64,000 nucleotides of DNA from positions 558,001 through 622,000 of the forward strand of contig CAWIWC010000010.1 in assembly GCA_963839745.1 (NCBI GenBank), given 5' to 3'. Each line of letters opens with the position of its first letter. Within the stretch, counting starts at the first letter, position 1. The translations under genes and the position numbers were made by a program. Shown here one piece after another: positions 18,131-27,030 of the stretch. Under the pieces are notes generated by a model, which was given only the letters and a program-made list of their open reading frames with translations, searched no databases and was not told the origin of the DNA. The DNA comes from JAIBJN01 sp963839745 (GTDB lineage: Bacteria; Actinomycetota; Thermoleophilia; Gaiellales; Gaiellaceae).

Positions 18131-19545
18131 ATGTCGGTTCTGATCAAGGGCGGCCGGGTCGTCACCGCGGCGGACGACTACGTCGCAGACGTGTTCATCG
18201 AGGACGAGTCCGTCACGCTCATCGGCGAGACCCTCGACGTGCAGGCCGACCGGGTCATCGACGCGGCCGGCAAGGTCGTGCTCCCCGGCTGCATCGACCC
18301 GCACACCCATCTCGACATGCCCTTCGGGGGGACGACCTCCTGCGACGACTTCACCTCCGGCACCGTCTCGGCCGCGTTCGGCGGGACGACCTGCCACGTC
18401 GACTTCTGCATCCAGGGCAAGGGCCAGACGTTCGGCGAGGCGCTGGAGACCTGGCACGGGAAGATCGAGTCCGCGAAGCCGGTCATCGACGTCGGCTTCC
18501 ACCTCGCGGTCACCGACCTCAAGGAGGGCGGGACGCTCGAGGAGCTCGCGCGCATGCCCGACGAGGGGGTCACGAGCTACAAGCTCTTCATGGCCTACAA
18601 GGGCGCGATCATGGTCGACGACGAGACCCTGTTCCGCGTCATGCAGACCGCCGCCGACACCGGAGCGCTCGTGATGGTGCATGCGGAGCACGGCGACTCG
18701 ATCGACGTCCTCGTCAAGCAGGCGCTCGCGGAGGGCAAGACCGACCCGATCTGGCACGCGCGCACGCGTCCGCCCGAGACCGAGGGCGAGGCGACGAACC
18801 GCGCCGTCCAGCTCGCGCACGTCGCCGGCTGCAACCTCTACGTCGTCCACGTCTCCTGCAAGGAGTCGATCGACCCGATCGCGCGCGCCAAGGAGCTCGG
18901 CTGGGCCTCGCACGGGGAGACGTGCACGCAGTACCTCTTCGTCGACGAGACGTTCCTCGAGCGGCCGGACTTCGAGGGAGCCAAGTACGTCTACACGCCG
19001 CCGCCGCGCGCGAAGGAGAACCAGGAGCACCTCTGGCACGCGGTGGCGACGGACATCCTCTCCGTCATCTCGACCGACCATTGCCCATTCCGCTGGGCCG
19101 ACCAGAAGTCGCTGGGCCGCGACGACTTCTCCAAGATCCCGAACGGCGGGCCCGGCCTCGAGGACCGGCTGATGATGATCCACGAGTTCGGCGTGCGGGG
19201 TGGGCGGATCTCGCTCAACCGCATGGTCGAGCTGCTCTCGACGAACCCGCCAAGTACTTCGGCCTCTACCCGCGCAAGGGCACGATCGCGGTCGGCTCCG
19301 ACGCGGACATCGTCGTCTTCGACCCCGACAAGCGCGTCACGCTCTCGGCCGAACGGAGCCACTCGCGGGTCGACTACAACCTCTATGAGGGCACGGAGGT
19401 CACCGGAGCGCCGGAGACCGTCCTCGTCAGGGGGAAGGTGATCGTCGACGCCGGCGAGCTCGTCGGCCAGCCGGGCGACGGGCGGTTCGTGAAGCGCGCC
19501 CGCTTCGGCGAGCAGCTGACCACGGCCGCGGGCGCGGCCGCCTAG
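18131..19545 (+). CDS. hydA: Dihydropyrimidinase / D-hydantoinase, one frameshift
   Basis: About 471 residues of the cyclic amidohydrolase family. Visible are the metal site DPHTHLD, the lysine in TSYKLFMAYKG that is carbamylated in homologues, histidines in VHAEHGD and VVHVSCKE, and ISTDHCPF with the catalytic aspartate. It opens dihydrouracil, dihydrothymine or hydantoins in pyrimidine breakdown. Start ATG 18131 has GAGGAGG 6 nt upstream. The reading frame breaks at 19247-19251, where one G appears to be missing (CCGCC in place of CCGGCC). The frame then resumes with AKYFGLYPRKG and ends GAAA. The break is probably an assembly deletion. Confidence 0.92.
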
Positions 19546-19557
19546 GAAGGAGGACGC

Positions 19558-19725
19558 ATGGCAGTCCCGGAACGGAGGTTCGGCCGCGGAGGGATCACGC
19601 TCGGGGGGATCATCGTCGTCCTCGGGATCCTGATCGTGGTGTTCTGGAGCTGGATCGTCGGGATCATCGTGATCCTGCTCGGCCTGATCGCCTTCGGCGG
19701 CTTCGTGCGCGGCCGCTGGTACTAG
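19558..19725 (+). CDS. Small membrane protein (55 residues)
   Basis: ATG 19558 is preceded by AGGAAGGAGG at 5-7 nt spacing, a strong ribosome binding site. The product starts with a short basic/glycine N-terminus (MAVPERRFGRGG), has two closely spaced hydrophobic stretches rich in I, V, L and G, and ends RGRWY. It sits 12 nt after dihydropyrimidinase and is probably co-transcribed. The function is unknown. The stop codon shares CTAG with the convergent capA-like gene. Confidence 0.75.
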   Translation: MAVPERRFGRGGITLGGIIVVLGILIVVFWSWIVGIIVILLGLIAFGGFVRGRWY

Positions 19726-20816
19726 CGCGGCAACGGGCGCGTCCAGCGGTTCGATCGCACGACGGCGATCGTGCGCCGGCGTGACTCGCGGAGCGCAGCC
19801 GCCTCGGCGGAGCCGCTCCGCCCGATGCGGGCGAGCTGCCGAAGCCGGGCGCCGACGGGCACGACGACGAAGTCGGGTCGGCGCACGTAGATCGGCACGT
19901 AGTCCACGCGGCGCACCGTCACCTTCTCGCCGGCGACGCGCACGCGCGCGACCGCGACGAGCCCGTCCTGGGTCGGCCCTGGGCAGCACTGCGAGGTCTG
20001 GGCCGAGAGGAAGTTGCCCTCGCCGTAGACCACGAACTTGCCCCAGAGGCGCCGGATGGGCTGCACGACGTGCGCGTGCTGGCCGACGATCAGGTCGATC
20101 ACGCCGCTGCGGCGCAGCTGGACCGCGACTCTGATCTGGTCGGCGGTCGGCCGGTGCACGTACTCGACGCCCCAATGGAGGTTCACGATCACGAGCTCGG
20201 CGCCGAGCCGTCGCGCCCGGCGTGCATTCCGGATGATCTGTGTCGGCCGGATGAGCTTCACCGACCACGGGTCGGGGAGGGGGAGGCCGTTCGTCCCGTA
20301 CGTGGCGGCGAGGATCGCCACGCGGAGCCCTTCCACGTCCATGAGCAGGATCCGTTGCGCCTCCCGGCGCGTGCGCGCCGTGCCCGTGTGCCGCAGGCCG
20401 GCGCGCCGGAGGGCGAGGATCGTCGAGCGCACGCCCGCGCGGCCCTGGTCAACCGAGTGGTTGGACGCCGTCGTGCACGCGTCGAAGCCCGCCCACTTGA
20501 CCGCGTAGGCGAGCGCGGGAGGCGTGTTGAAGATCGGGAAGCCGCTGGGCGCACCCGGCCCGAGCGGCGTCTCCATGTGGCAGAGCGCGAGGTCGGCGCC
20601 GCGGATCGTGGGCCGGATGGCCGCGAACATGGGGCGGAACCGGTAGACGCCGTTCCCGTTCGCAAGCGCGCGGTCCCAGACCGGCTGGTGGATGAGCAGG
20701 TCGCCGGTGGCCACGATCGTCAGCTCCTGCACGGCCGCCGCGTCCTCGGCCGCGACCGCCCGCGCCTGCGCGGGCAGCAGGCAAGCCACCACCACACAGA
20801 CGACCAGAACCCTCAC
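19722..20816 (-). CDS. CapA-family secreted metallophosphatase-like protein
   Basis: 364 residues. GTG 20816 is chosen because GGAGG lies 7 nt upstream and it begins directly at a signal peptide (MRVLVVCVVVACLLPAQARA). The mature part shows the CapA/PgsA pattern: IVATGDLLIHQ, LCHMETPLG, TASNHSVDQG, NLHWGVEY and GQHAHVVQP with GEGNFLS, consistent with a calcineurin-like metal site. CapA proteins take part in poly-gamma-glutamate capsule formation, but no capBCE genes are nearby, so the role here is open. It is exported. Confidence 0.88.
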   Translation of the reverse strand: MRVLVVCVVVACLLPAQARAVAAEDAAAVQELTIVATGDLLIHQPVWDRALANGNGVYRFRPMFAAIRPTIRGADLALCHMETPLGPGAPSGFPIFNTPPALAYAVKWAGFDACTTASNHSVDQGRAGVRSTILALRRAGLRHTGTARTRREAQRILLMDVEGLRVAILAATYGTNGLPLPDPWSVKLIRPTQIIRNARRARRLGAELVIVNLHWGVEYVHRPTADQIRVAVQLRRSGVIDLIVGQHAHVVQPIRRLWGKFVVYGEGNFLSAQTSQCCPGPTQDGLVAVARVRVAGEKVTVRRVDYVPIYVRRPDFVVVPVGARLRQLARIGRSGSAEAAALRESRRRTIAVVRSNRWTRPLPR

Positions 20817-20893
20817 CGGCAGCCCTCCAGTCGGCACCGTCTCTCCTGCCTTGTGTTCCACACGCACAAGAACTTTCCCGCCACTCTCGGCCG

Positions 20894-21205
20894 GTGTCCT
20901 TCCACCCGCCAGTCCATCCGGAGTTCGTCCTCGCCCTCCGCATCCTCGACGCCGTGGGGCTCCCGTACGCGGACGCCTGGCGCCTGCTCGCGCCGGTCGC
21001 CACGCGGCTCGGGATCCCGCGTCCGAGCTATTCGAGCGTACGCCGGATCGTGATCGCCGACCGCGAGCGCAAGCGGCAGAGAGCAGACCAGCTCGACCGG
21101 CTCTTCGCCGACCTGCTCACGGGGCGGTTCCCGTATGTGTTCGTGGAACACAAGATCGTCGGCGGGGCGGGGTGGGAGGACGCCGGGCTCAGGCCGTCGC
21201 GGTGA
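20894..21205 (+). CDS. Small helical protein of unknown function, possibly DNA-binding
   Basis: 103 residues, GTG start. The middle segment (ADAWRLLAPVATRLGIPRPSYSSVRRI) has the look of a helix-turn-helix, followed by a basic/charged helix (DRERKRQRADQLDRLFADLL). No family was recognised. No ribosome binding site is obvious. A CTTGTG...CACAAG inverted repeat lies upstream at about 20850-20870, in the divergent region shared with the CapA-like gene. The 3' end overlaps fbiC by 17 nt. Could be a regulator; evidence is weak. Confidence 0.55.
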   Translation: MSFHPPVHPEFVLALRILDAVGLPYADAWRLLAPVATRLGIPRPSYSSVRRIVIADRERKRQRADQLDRLFADLLTGRFPYVFVEHKIVGGAGWEDAGLRPSR

Positions 21206-23497
21206 GGCCCGGGCGGACCAGGCGCGACGGGCGGCGCAGGCCCGCGTCGTTCACGCTCGGGTTGAGCGGCTCGGCGAGCGGGGCGGCGCCGTAGGAGACT
21301 CGCGTGCGCTCCGCGTCCGGAATCCCGTAGAGCGTCGTCCGCTGGCGGGGCGTCCGGCCGGCGGCGCGGATCGCCTCCTCCATGCGCTCGGGCGGCATCT
21401 CCTGGCCGTGGGCGGCGCCCGCGGCGCGGGAGATCGACTCGTTCATCAGCGTCCCGCCCAGGTCGTTCGCGCCTGCCTTCAGGGCCGCCTGCGCGCCGTC
21501 GAGCCCGAGCTTGACCCACGAGGCCTGCACGTTCGTGATCCACGGGTGCAGCGCCAGGCGGCCGACCGCGTGCATGAGCACGGCCTCGCGGGAGGTCGGG
21601 CCGGGGCGCGCGTTTCCCTTGAGGTAGATCGGCGCCTCCATGTGCACGAACGGGAGCGGCACGAACTCGGTGAAGCCGCCCGTCTCGCGCTGCTGGTCGC
21701 GCAGTGCGAGGAGGTGGCGCGCCCAGCTCCGCGGCCCCTCGACGGCGCCGAACATGATCGTCGTGGTCGAGCGCAGCCCGACGCGGTGGGCGGCCGAGTG
21801 CACCTCGAGCCACTGTGCCGTGCTGACCTTGTCCGGGCAGAGGACGCGCCGGACCTCGTCGTCGAGGATCTCCGCGGCCGTGCCGGGGAGCGAGGAGAGG
21901 CCGACGTCACGGAGGCGGGCGAGATAGTCGTCGAGCGGCTGCCCGAGCGTCGCCGCTCCCTGCCAGACCTCGAGCGCCGAGAACGCGTGCACGTGGAGGT
22001 CGGGTAGGGCGTCCTTCACGGCCGCGCAGATCTCCAGGTACGTCTCGCCCGTGAACGCTGGGTGGATGCCGCCCTGGAGGCAGATCTCGACGGCGCCGCG
22101 ATCCCAGGCCTCGCGGGCGCGCCGGACGATCTCCTCGACCGGGACGAGATACGGCTTCCCGCGCAGGTTCGCGGCGAGCTTGCCCTTGGAGAACGCGCAG
22201 AACCCGCAGCGGAAATAGCACACGTTCGTGTAGTTGACGTTCCGCGTGACGACGTAGGTGACCTCGTCGCCGCAGACCTCCCGCCGGAGCTCGTCCGCGG
22301 CCGTCACGACGGCGCCCAGGTCCGTGCCGCGCGCCTGGAAGAGGGCCGTGACGTCGTCCTCGTCGAGGGCCTCGTCGCCCACGCGGGCGAGCGCCGCGGC
22401 GACGCGCGCCGAGGGACCGTGGCCGTTCCCGAGGTGGAGGCGGGGCATCCCGCCCGGCGCGCCCGCGGCCCACAGGCCCTCGCGGGCGAGACCGTCGGCG
22501 TCGGCGTGGCGGCGGATCTCGCGTGCGACCCGCGGATCGGCCCAGCGCTCGAGGTCGGCGACGAACTCGGGGTAGATGGGGAGGCGCGCCGCCAGCTCGT
22601 GCCCGTGCGCCTCCGTCCCGGCGCGCAGCCGCTCGATCTCCGGCCACGGGGCCTCGGGGTTCACGTGGTCGATCGTGACCGGCGAGACGCCGCCCCAGTC
22701 GTCGATCCCGGCCTCGAGCAGCCGCGGGAAGTCGTCGTAGGAGAGGTTCGGCGGCACCTGGAGGTGCACGTCGGCCGGCAACAGCTCGCGCGCCGTCCGC
22801 GCCGTCCACAGGAGCTCGTCCAGCGACGGCTCGGGGTGCCCGGCCATCTTCGTCCCCGGCTTCGCGCGGAAGTTCTGGACGATGACCTCCTGGATGTGCC
22901 CGTAGCGCTCGTGCAGCGCCGCGATGGCCTGAAGCGCATCGACGCGCTCGTCGCGCGTCTCGCCGATCCCGATCAGGATCCCGGTCGTGAACGGGACGGC
23001 GAGCTCGCCCGCGAGGCGGATCGTCTCCAGGCGCGCCTCGGGAAGCTTGTCCGGCGAGCCGAAGTGGGGGCCGCCGCGCTCCGAGAGCCGCAGCGACGTC
23101 GTCTCCAGCATCAGGCCCATCGAGGCGGAGACGGGCCGCAGCAGTGCGAAGTCCTCCCGCGTCATCACGCCGGGATTGACGTGGGGGAGGAGCCCGGTCT
23201 CGGAGAGCACGAGCTCGCACATGCGCGCGAGGTACTCGATCGTCGAGTCGCACCCGAGCTCGGCGAGCTCCTCGCGCGCGGCGCGATAGCGCAGCTCCGG
23301 CTTGTCGCCGAGCGTGAAGAGCGCCTCGTGGCACCCGGCCTCCGCGCCTGCGCGCGCGACGCCCAGGACCTCGTCCGCCGACATGTACGCGCGCTCGCCG
23401 CGGCGCGGCGGGTGGGCGAACGTGCAGTAGTGGCAGACGTCCCGGCACAGCTTCGTGAGCGGGATGAAGACCTTCGGCGAGTAGGTGACGAGCTCAC
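21189..23497 (-). CDS. fbiC: FO synthase, CofG-CofH fusion (5' end frameshifted)
   Basis: About 769 residues with two radical SAM domains. The CofG half carries KLCRDVCHYCTFAHPP (CxxxCxxC) and the CofH half NVCYFRCGFCAFSKGK. Together they make 7,8-didemethyl-8-hydroxy-5-deazariboflavin, the F420 chromophore. The frame is open upstream of the first ATG (23384) through VTYSPKVFIPLTK but meets no start codon. GTG 23497 becomes the natural start if one base is restored near 23490. That GTG sits inside the first hairpin of the repeat element, exactly as the GTG of uraH does in the second copy. cofC lies upstream on the same strand. Confidence 0.9.
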
Positions 23498-23627
23498 AGG
23501 CCGACCGGCCTGTGAGCGTGGGGAGGGTGTGTGAGGGAACCGGGAGGTTCCTTCACTGCATCAAAGAAGGGGCTCGTGGGGGAAACATGGTTTCCCCCCG
23601 ACTGAGCTGAAGGCGAAGGAGGCTCAT
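23492..23627. repeat. Structured repeat element, copy 1
   Basis: A 136-bp element with helix A (23492-23502/23507-23517, 11 bp, 4-nt loop) and helix B (23531-23541/23546-23556, 11 bp with one G-U pair, GGGA loop). Helix C follows (23578-23586/23590-23598, 9 bp, ATG loop), then a weaker GAGC/GCTC helix enclosing AGGCGA (to 23627). It has about 75 nearly identical bases in common with copy 2 (28522-28664). It fills the whole gap between cofC and fbiC, overlapping the cofC stop and the presumed fbiC start. Confidence 0.85.
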
Positions 23628-24178
23628 CGCGATGCGAGGAGGAGCTCGTAGTCCTCGGGCCGGTCGACGTCGAGCGCGAGCGCCGGGTCGTCCACGACCA
23701 CCGGGTCGAGGCCGGCCGCGCGTCCCGCCTCCAGCATCGTGTCCACCGGCACGCCGAACCGCGGCCGGAAGCCGTTCACGGTCCTGAGCGCGAGCGCGTT
23801 CACGCCGCCGTCGCGCGCCGGCGCGAGCGCGAGCGGCCGGGCGGCCGCCGCCAGCGCGTCCAGCGAGCCCGCGGTGACGAGAGGGCAGTCGGCCATGACG
23901 ACCAGCGCACCTGCCGCCGCCCGGGGATCGGCGAGGGCGAGCGCGATCGCCTCGGCGTGCCCGCGCCCGGCGTCCACGAGCACGTCGGCGCCGTCACGGG
24001 CCAGGCTCGGATCTGGCGTGACGAGTAGCGTTCGCGCGATGGCAGTTGCCTCCTCGCACGCGGCCAGCACACGGTCGAGCATCTCCAGGACGAGCCCCGC
24101 CCGGGCGTCGTCCGACAGGATCGGCGCGAGCCTCGTCTTCGCGCCGCCGAGATCCTTGACCGGCACGACGGCGAGCAC
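23624..24178 (-). CDS. cofC: 2-phospho-L-lactate guanylyltransferase
   Basis: 184 residues of the CofC/FbiD family: an N-terminal VVPVKDLGGAKTRLAP nucleotide-binding segment, MADCPLVT with the metal-binding aspartate, and RPRFGVP near the C-terminus. It activates phospholactate (or phosphoenolpyruvate in actinobacteria) with GTP for coenzyme F420. GTG 24178 follows a TATGCT box by exactly 6 nt, so the mRNA is likely leaderless. It is divergent from cofD, whose start overlaps this promoter, and is followed by the repeat element and fbiC on the same strand. Confidence 0.93.
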   Translation of the reverse strand: MLAVVPVKDLGGAKTRLAPILSDDARAGLVLEMLDRVLAACEEATAIARTLLVTPDPSLARDGADVLVDAGRGHAEAIALALADPRAAAGALVVMADCPLVTAGSLDALAAAARPLALAPARDGGVNALALRTVNGFRPRFGVPVDTMLEAGRAAGLDPVVVDDPALALDVDRPEDYELLLASR

Positions 24179-24181
24179 GGC

Positions 24182-25093
24182 GTGAGCATACCGCCGCACT
24201 ACGCCGTCCTCTGCGGCGGGCTCGGTGGGTCGCGGTTCGTGGACGCCCTCACGCAGGCCGCCGGGGCCGAGCGGGTGACGGCGATCGTCAACGTCGGCGA
24301 CGACGTCGAGATCCTGGGACTGCACGTCTCGCCCGACCTCGACACGGTGCTCTACACGCTCGCCGGGCTGCTCGACGAGGAGCGCGGCTGGGGCGTGAGG
24401 GACGAGACGACGAACGCGCTCCAGCTCGCCGCGCGGCTCGGCGGGGAGGACTGGTTCACGCTCGGCGACCGCGACATCGGGCTCCACCTCGTGCGCACGC
24501 GGCTCCTCCGCGAGGGCGTCCCGCTCTCCGAGGTGACGCGACGTCTCTGCGAGCGGCTCGGCGTCGGCACGACGCTCCTGCCCGCATCCGACGACCCTGT
24601 CCGCACCTTCCTGACGACACCTGCGGGCGAGCTCGACTTCCAGACGTGGTTCGTCGGGCGCCGCCACGCGGACGAGGTGCTGAGCCTCCGCTACGAGGGC
24701 GCCGAAGACGCGGCCCCGGCGCCGGGCGTCCTCGAAGCCCTCGCGGCTGCGGACACGGTCTTCCTCGCGCCCTCGAACCCGTTCGTCTCCGTCCACCCGA
24801 TCCTCGCCGTGCCGGGGATCCGCGAGGCGCTGGCGGGGAAGCGGGTCGTCGCCGTCTCGCCGCTCGTCGGGGGAAGGGCGCTGCGCGGCCCGCTCGCGGA
24901 GATGATGGCTTCGCTCGGCCACGAGCCCGGCGTGCGCGGCATCGCAGCGCTCTATGCCGGGCTCGCGACGGACGTGCTCGTCGACCCCGCCGACGCCGCG
25001 GAGCTCCCCGAGGCGCTCGTCGCGCCCATCGTTATGGTTGACCCCCTGTCGAGAGCCGAGGTCGGGAGAGGTGTGCTGGAGGCCGTCGCGTGA
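24182..25093 (+). CDS. cofD: 2-phospho-L-lactate transferase
   Basis: 303 residues of the CofD/FbiA family: VLCGGLGGSRFVDAL at the N-terminus, VNVGDDVEILGLHVSPDLDTVLYTLAG, TLGDRDIGLH and APSNPFVSVHPILAV. It joins the activated three-carbon acid to FO, giving F420-0 (or dehydro-F420-0). GTG 24182 is the only start upstream of the GGLGG motif. There is no ribosome binding site. The stop overlaps npdG by 4 nt (GTGA), beginning a tight cofD-npdG-cofE run. Confidence 0.94.
   Translation: MSIPPHYAVLCGGLGGSRFVDALTQAAGAERVTAIVNVGDDVEILGLHVSPDLDTVLYTLAGLLDEERGWGVRDETTNALQLAARLGGEDWFTLGDRDIGLHLVRTRLLREGVPLSEVTRRLCERLGVGTTLLPASDDPVRTFLTTPAGELDFQTWFVGRRHADEVLSLRYEGAEDAAPAPGVLEALAAADTVFLAPSNPFVSVHPILAVPGIREALAGKRVVAVSPLVGGRALRGPLAEMMASLGHEPGVRGIAALYAGLATDVLVDPADAAELPEALVAPIVMVDPLSRAEVGRGVLEAVA
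24185..24190 (-). promoter_or_regulatory. -10 box TATGCT of cofC
   Basis: On the minus strand TATGCT is followed by 6 nt and the cofC GTG, placing the likely transcription start on the start codon. The box lies within the first codons of cofD, so the two F420 genes share overlapping 5' ends. Confidence 0.55.
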
Positions 25094-25686
25094 TCGGGAT
25101 CGTCGGTGGGAGCGGGGACTTCGGCCAGGGCCTGGCCGAGCGGCTGCGCCGGCTCGGCGAGGACGTGGTGATCGGCTCGCGCACGCCGCGCGACGACTTC
25201 GTCTCGAACGTCGAGGCGTGCATCCGCTCCGAGCTGATCTTCCTGTCCGTGCCGCCCGGCGGCGTCGAGCGCATGTCGACCGAGCTCGCCCGCGACCTGG
25301 CGGGGCGCATCGTCGTCAGCGTGGCGAGCCCCGTCGTCTTCGTCGACGGCAAGCCCGGCGCGGCGCCCGGCGAGATCTCGCTCGCCGAGGTGACGGCGCT
25401 GGCCGCGCCCGAGGCCCGCGTGGTCGCGGGGTTCCACACGGTGAGCGCGAAGCTCCTGGCCGATCCCGACAAGGCGCTCGACGAGGACGTGCTCGTCTGC
25501 GGCGACGACGCCGAGGCCAAGGAGGTGGTCTGCGGGATCGCCGGGCGCCTCGTGGCCGGGCGCGCCGTCGACTGCGGCCGCCTCGAGGTCGCCCGCTGGC
25601 TGGAGCCGCTGACGGCGGTGCTCCTGAACGTGAACCGCCAGCACCGCACGAACGCGGGCGTCCGCATCACCGGTCTCCCTGAGTGA
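25090..25686 (+). CDS. npdG: F420-dependent NADP reductase-like protein
   Basis: 198 residues with an N-terminal Rossmann motif (MIGIVGGSGDFGQGLA), VVIGSRTP, IFLSVPPGGVE, VVSVASPV and AGFHTVSA, matching NADPH:F420 oxidoreductases (Fno/NpdG). It would pass hydride between NADPH and F420. It starts at GTG 25090 overlapping cofD and ends overlapping cofE, strong evidence for one operon and for the functional call. Confidence 0.88.
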   Translation: MIGIVGGSGDFGQGLAERLRRLGEDVVIGSRTPRDDFVSNVEACIRSELIFLSVPPGGVERMSTELARDLAGRIVVSVASPVVFVDGKPGAAPGEISLAEVTALAAPEARVVAGFHTVSAKLLADPDKALDEDVLVCGDDAEAKEVVCGIAGRLVAGRAVDCGRLEVARWLEPLTAVLLNVNRQHRTNAGVRITGLPE

Positions 25687-26375
25687 CCGGCGTCCAGGTC
25701 CTGCCGCTGGAGGGGATCCCCGAGGTGCGGCCCGGGGACGACCTCGCTGCGATGCTCGCGGACGCCCTCGAGCGCGCGGGCGGCCTGGTCGAGGGCGACG
25801 TCGTCGTCGTGGCCCAGAAGGTCGTCTCCAAGGCCGAAGGCCGGGTCGAGCAGGCCGACGACTACGTCGAGGTGATCCTGCGGGAGGCGCGCTCCGTCCG
25901 GCGTCGCCGGGACGACCTGATCATCGCCGAGACCGAGCACGGCTTCGTCTGCGCGAGCGCCGGCGTCGACCGCTCGAACACCCCGGACGACGGCTGGGTC
26001 GTGCTTCTGCCCAGGGATCCGGACGCGTCGGCGGCCGCCATCCGGGAGCGGCTGGCCGAGCGCTTCGGCCAGGCGCCTGCCGTGATCGTGAGCGACTCGT
26101 TCGGGCGCGCCTGGCGTCAGGGCACCACGGACGTCGCCCTCGGCGTGGCCGGCATGCGGCCTCTGCTCGACCTGCGCGGCACTCGCGACGGCCGCGGCTA
26201 CGAGCTGCAGACGACGATGATCGCCGTCGCCGACGAGCTGGCGGGCGCGGCCGAGCTGGTCATGGGCAAGGCGGGCGGCGTGCCCGCGGCCCTGATCCGC
26301 GGCTACCGCGTCCCGGCAGGCGACGGGAGCGCGCGCGAGCTCGTCATGCCCCCTGAGCGGGATCTGTTCCCGTAG
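25683..26375 (+). CDS. cofE: Coenzyme F420-0:L-glutamate ligase
   Basis: 230 residues of the CofE type, with VVVAQKVVSKAEGRV, RSNTPDDGWVVLLP, VSDSFGRAWRQGTTDVALG and ELVMGKAGGVPAALIRG. It adds glutamates to F420-0. The C-terminal nitroreductase-like FMN domain of actinobacterial FbiB is absent, so reduction of dehydro-F420-0 must be done by another protein. GTG 25683 overlaps npdG. The 3' end runs 32 nt into the convergent gene. Confidence 0.93.
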   Translation: MTGVQVLPLEGIPEVRPGDDLAAMLADALERAGGLVEGDVVVVAQKVVSKAEGRVEQADDYVEVILREARSVRRRRDDLIIAETEHGFVCASAGVDRSNTPDDGWVVLLPRDPDASAAAIRERLAERFGQAPAVIVSDSFGRAWRQGTTDVALGVAGMRPLLDLRGTRDGRGYELQTTMIAVADELAGAAELVMGKAGGVPAALIRGYRVPAGDGSARELVMPPERDLFP

Positions 26376-27030
26376 GGACGATCCAGGTCGAGCGCGAGCG
26401 CGCGAGCACCTCGCCGTCCGCGGTCAGGAGCGCCGACCCGGCGAAGCGCTTGCGCCCCTCCTCGCCGACGCGCCAGCCGATCACGACGTGCGGCTCGCCC
26501 GGCGTCGGCAGCCGGTCGATTGCGGTAGCCATGCGGCCGAGGAGGACGCCTTCGCGCTGGAAGTCGTCCACCGCCCAGCCGCTCGGGCAGTCGAGCGCGG
26601 CCCAGACGAGCTCGGGCCCGACGTCCTCGGGCGGCGTCCACGGCGAGGCGACGATCCCGTCCCGGCCCTCGACCGGCCCGGCGTAGACGCGCAGCCCGTC
26701 GGCCCGAGCAGGCCCGCAGACGAAGCACGTGTCGTAGGCGTGGTGCTCGAAGCCGGCGTACTTCGCGGAGGCGCGCTCGGCCTCGGCGACCGAGACGGGG
26801 GCGGGCACCTCCACGTCGAGCTCGACCGGCTCCGCCTCGGCGACCAGCCTCTCGCCGTCGCGGATCTCGACCCGGCCGTCGTCGCGGACCACCTCCAGCT
26901 CCCGGTCGAGGGGAGGCGGCAGGCGCAATGTCACCTCGGCCGTGCCGCCGAGCAGCCCGGCGACAAGCCCGCACGTGTAGCCGCCGTTCCCCGAGTCCGG
27001 CGGGCCGTTGAACCGGCCTGGGACGATCAC
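26344..27030 (-). CDS. Hypothetical protein, possibly hotdog-fold acyl-CoA thioesterase-like
   Basis: 228 residues. The N-terminal FNGPPDSGNGGYTCGLVAG resembles the entry segment of thioesterase-like hotdog proteins, and DTCFVCGPAR with a CxxC-like pair sits in the middle. There is a second half of similar length with WAALDCPSGWAV, suggesting two hotdog repeats. No catalytic residue set is conclusive. GTG 27030 overlaps the uricase stop (GTGA), so it is the last gene of the urate operon. Its 3' end overlaps cofE by 32 nt. Confidence 0.7.
   Translation of the reverse strand: MIVPGRFNGPPDSGNGGYTCGLVAGLLGGTAEVTLRLPPPLDRELEVVRDDGRVEIRDGERLVAEAEPVELDVEVPAPVSVAEAERASAKYAGFEHHAYDTCFVCGPARADGLRVYAGPVEGRDGIVASPWTPPEDVGPELVWAALDCPSGWAVDDFQREGVLLGRMATAIDRLPTPGEPHVVIGWRVGEEGRKRFAGSALLTADGEVLARSRSTWIVPTGTDPAQGA

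Noticed and set aside
20852..21154. A 12-bp inverted repeat, CTTGTGTTCCAC at 20852 and GTGGAACACAAG at 21143
   Set aside because: The right copy is inside a coding region where it encodes VEHK. With only two copies and a coding explanation for one, a shared operator is weakly supported. The local CTTGTG...CACAAG at the left copy was noted in the gene entry.
23531..23603. A short reading frame through the repeat element (V-R-E-P-G-G-S-F-T-A-S-K-K-G...)
   Set aside because: It is open in copy 1 but a 1-nt difference after the AAGAAGGGG run changes the frame in copy 2, and the conserved features are base-paired helices. I treat it as non-coding.
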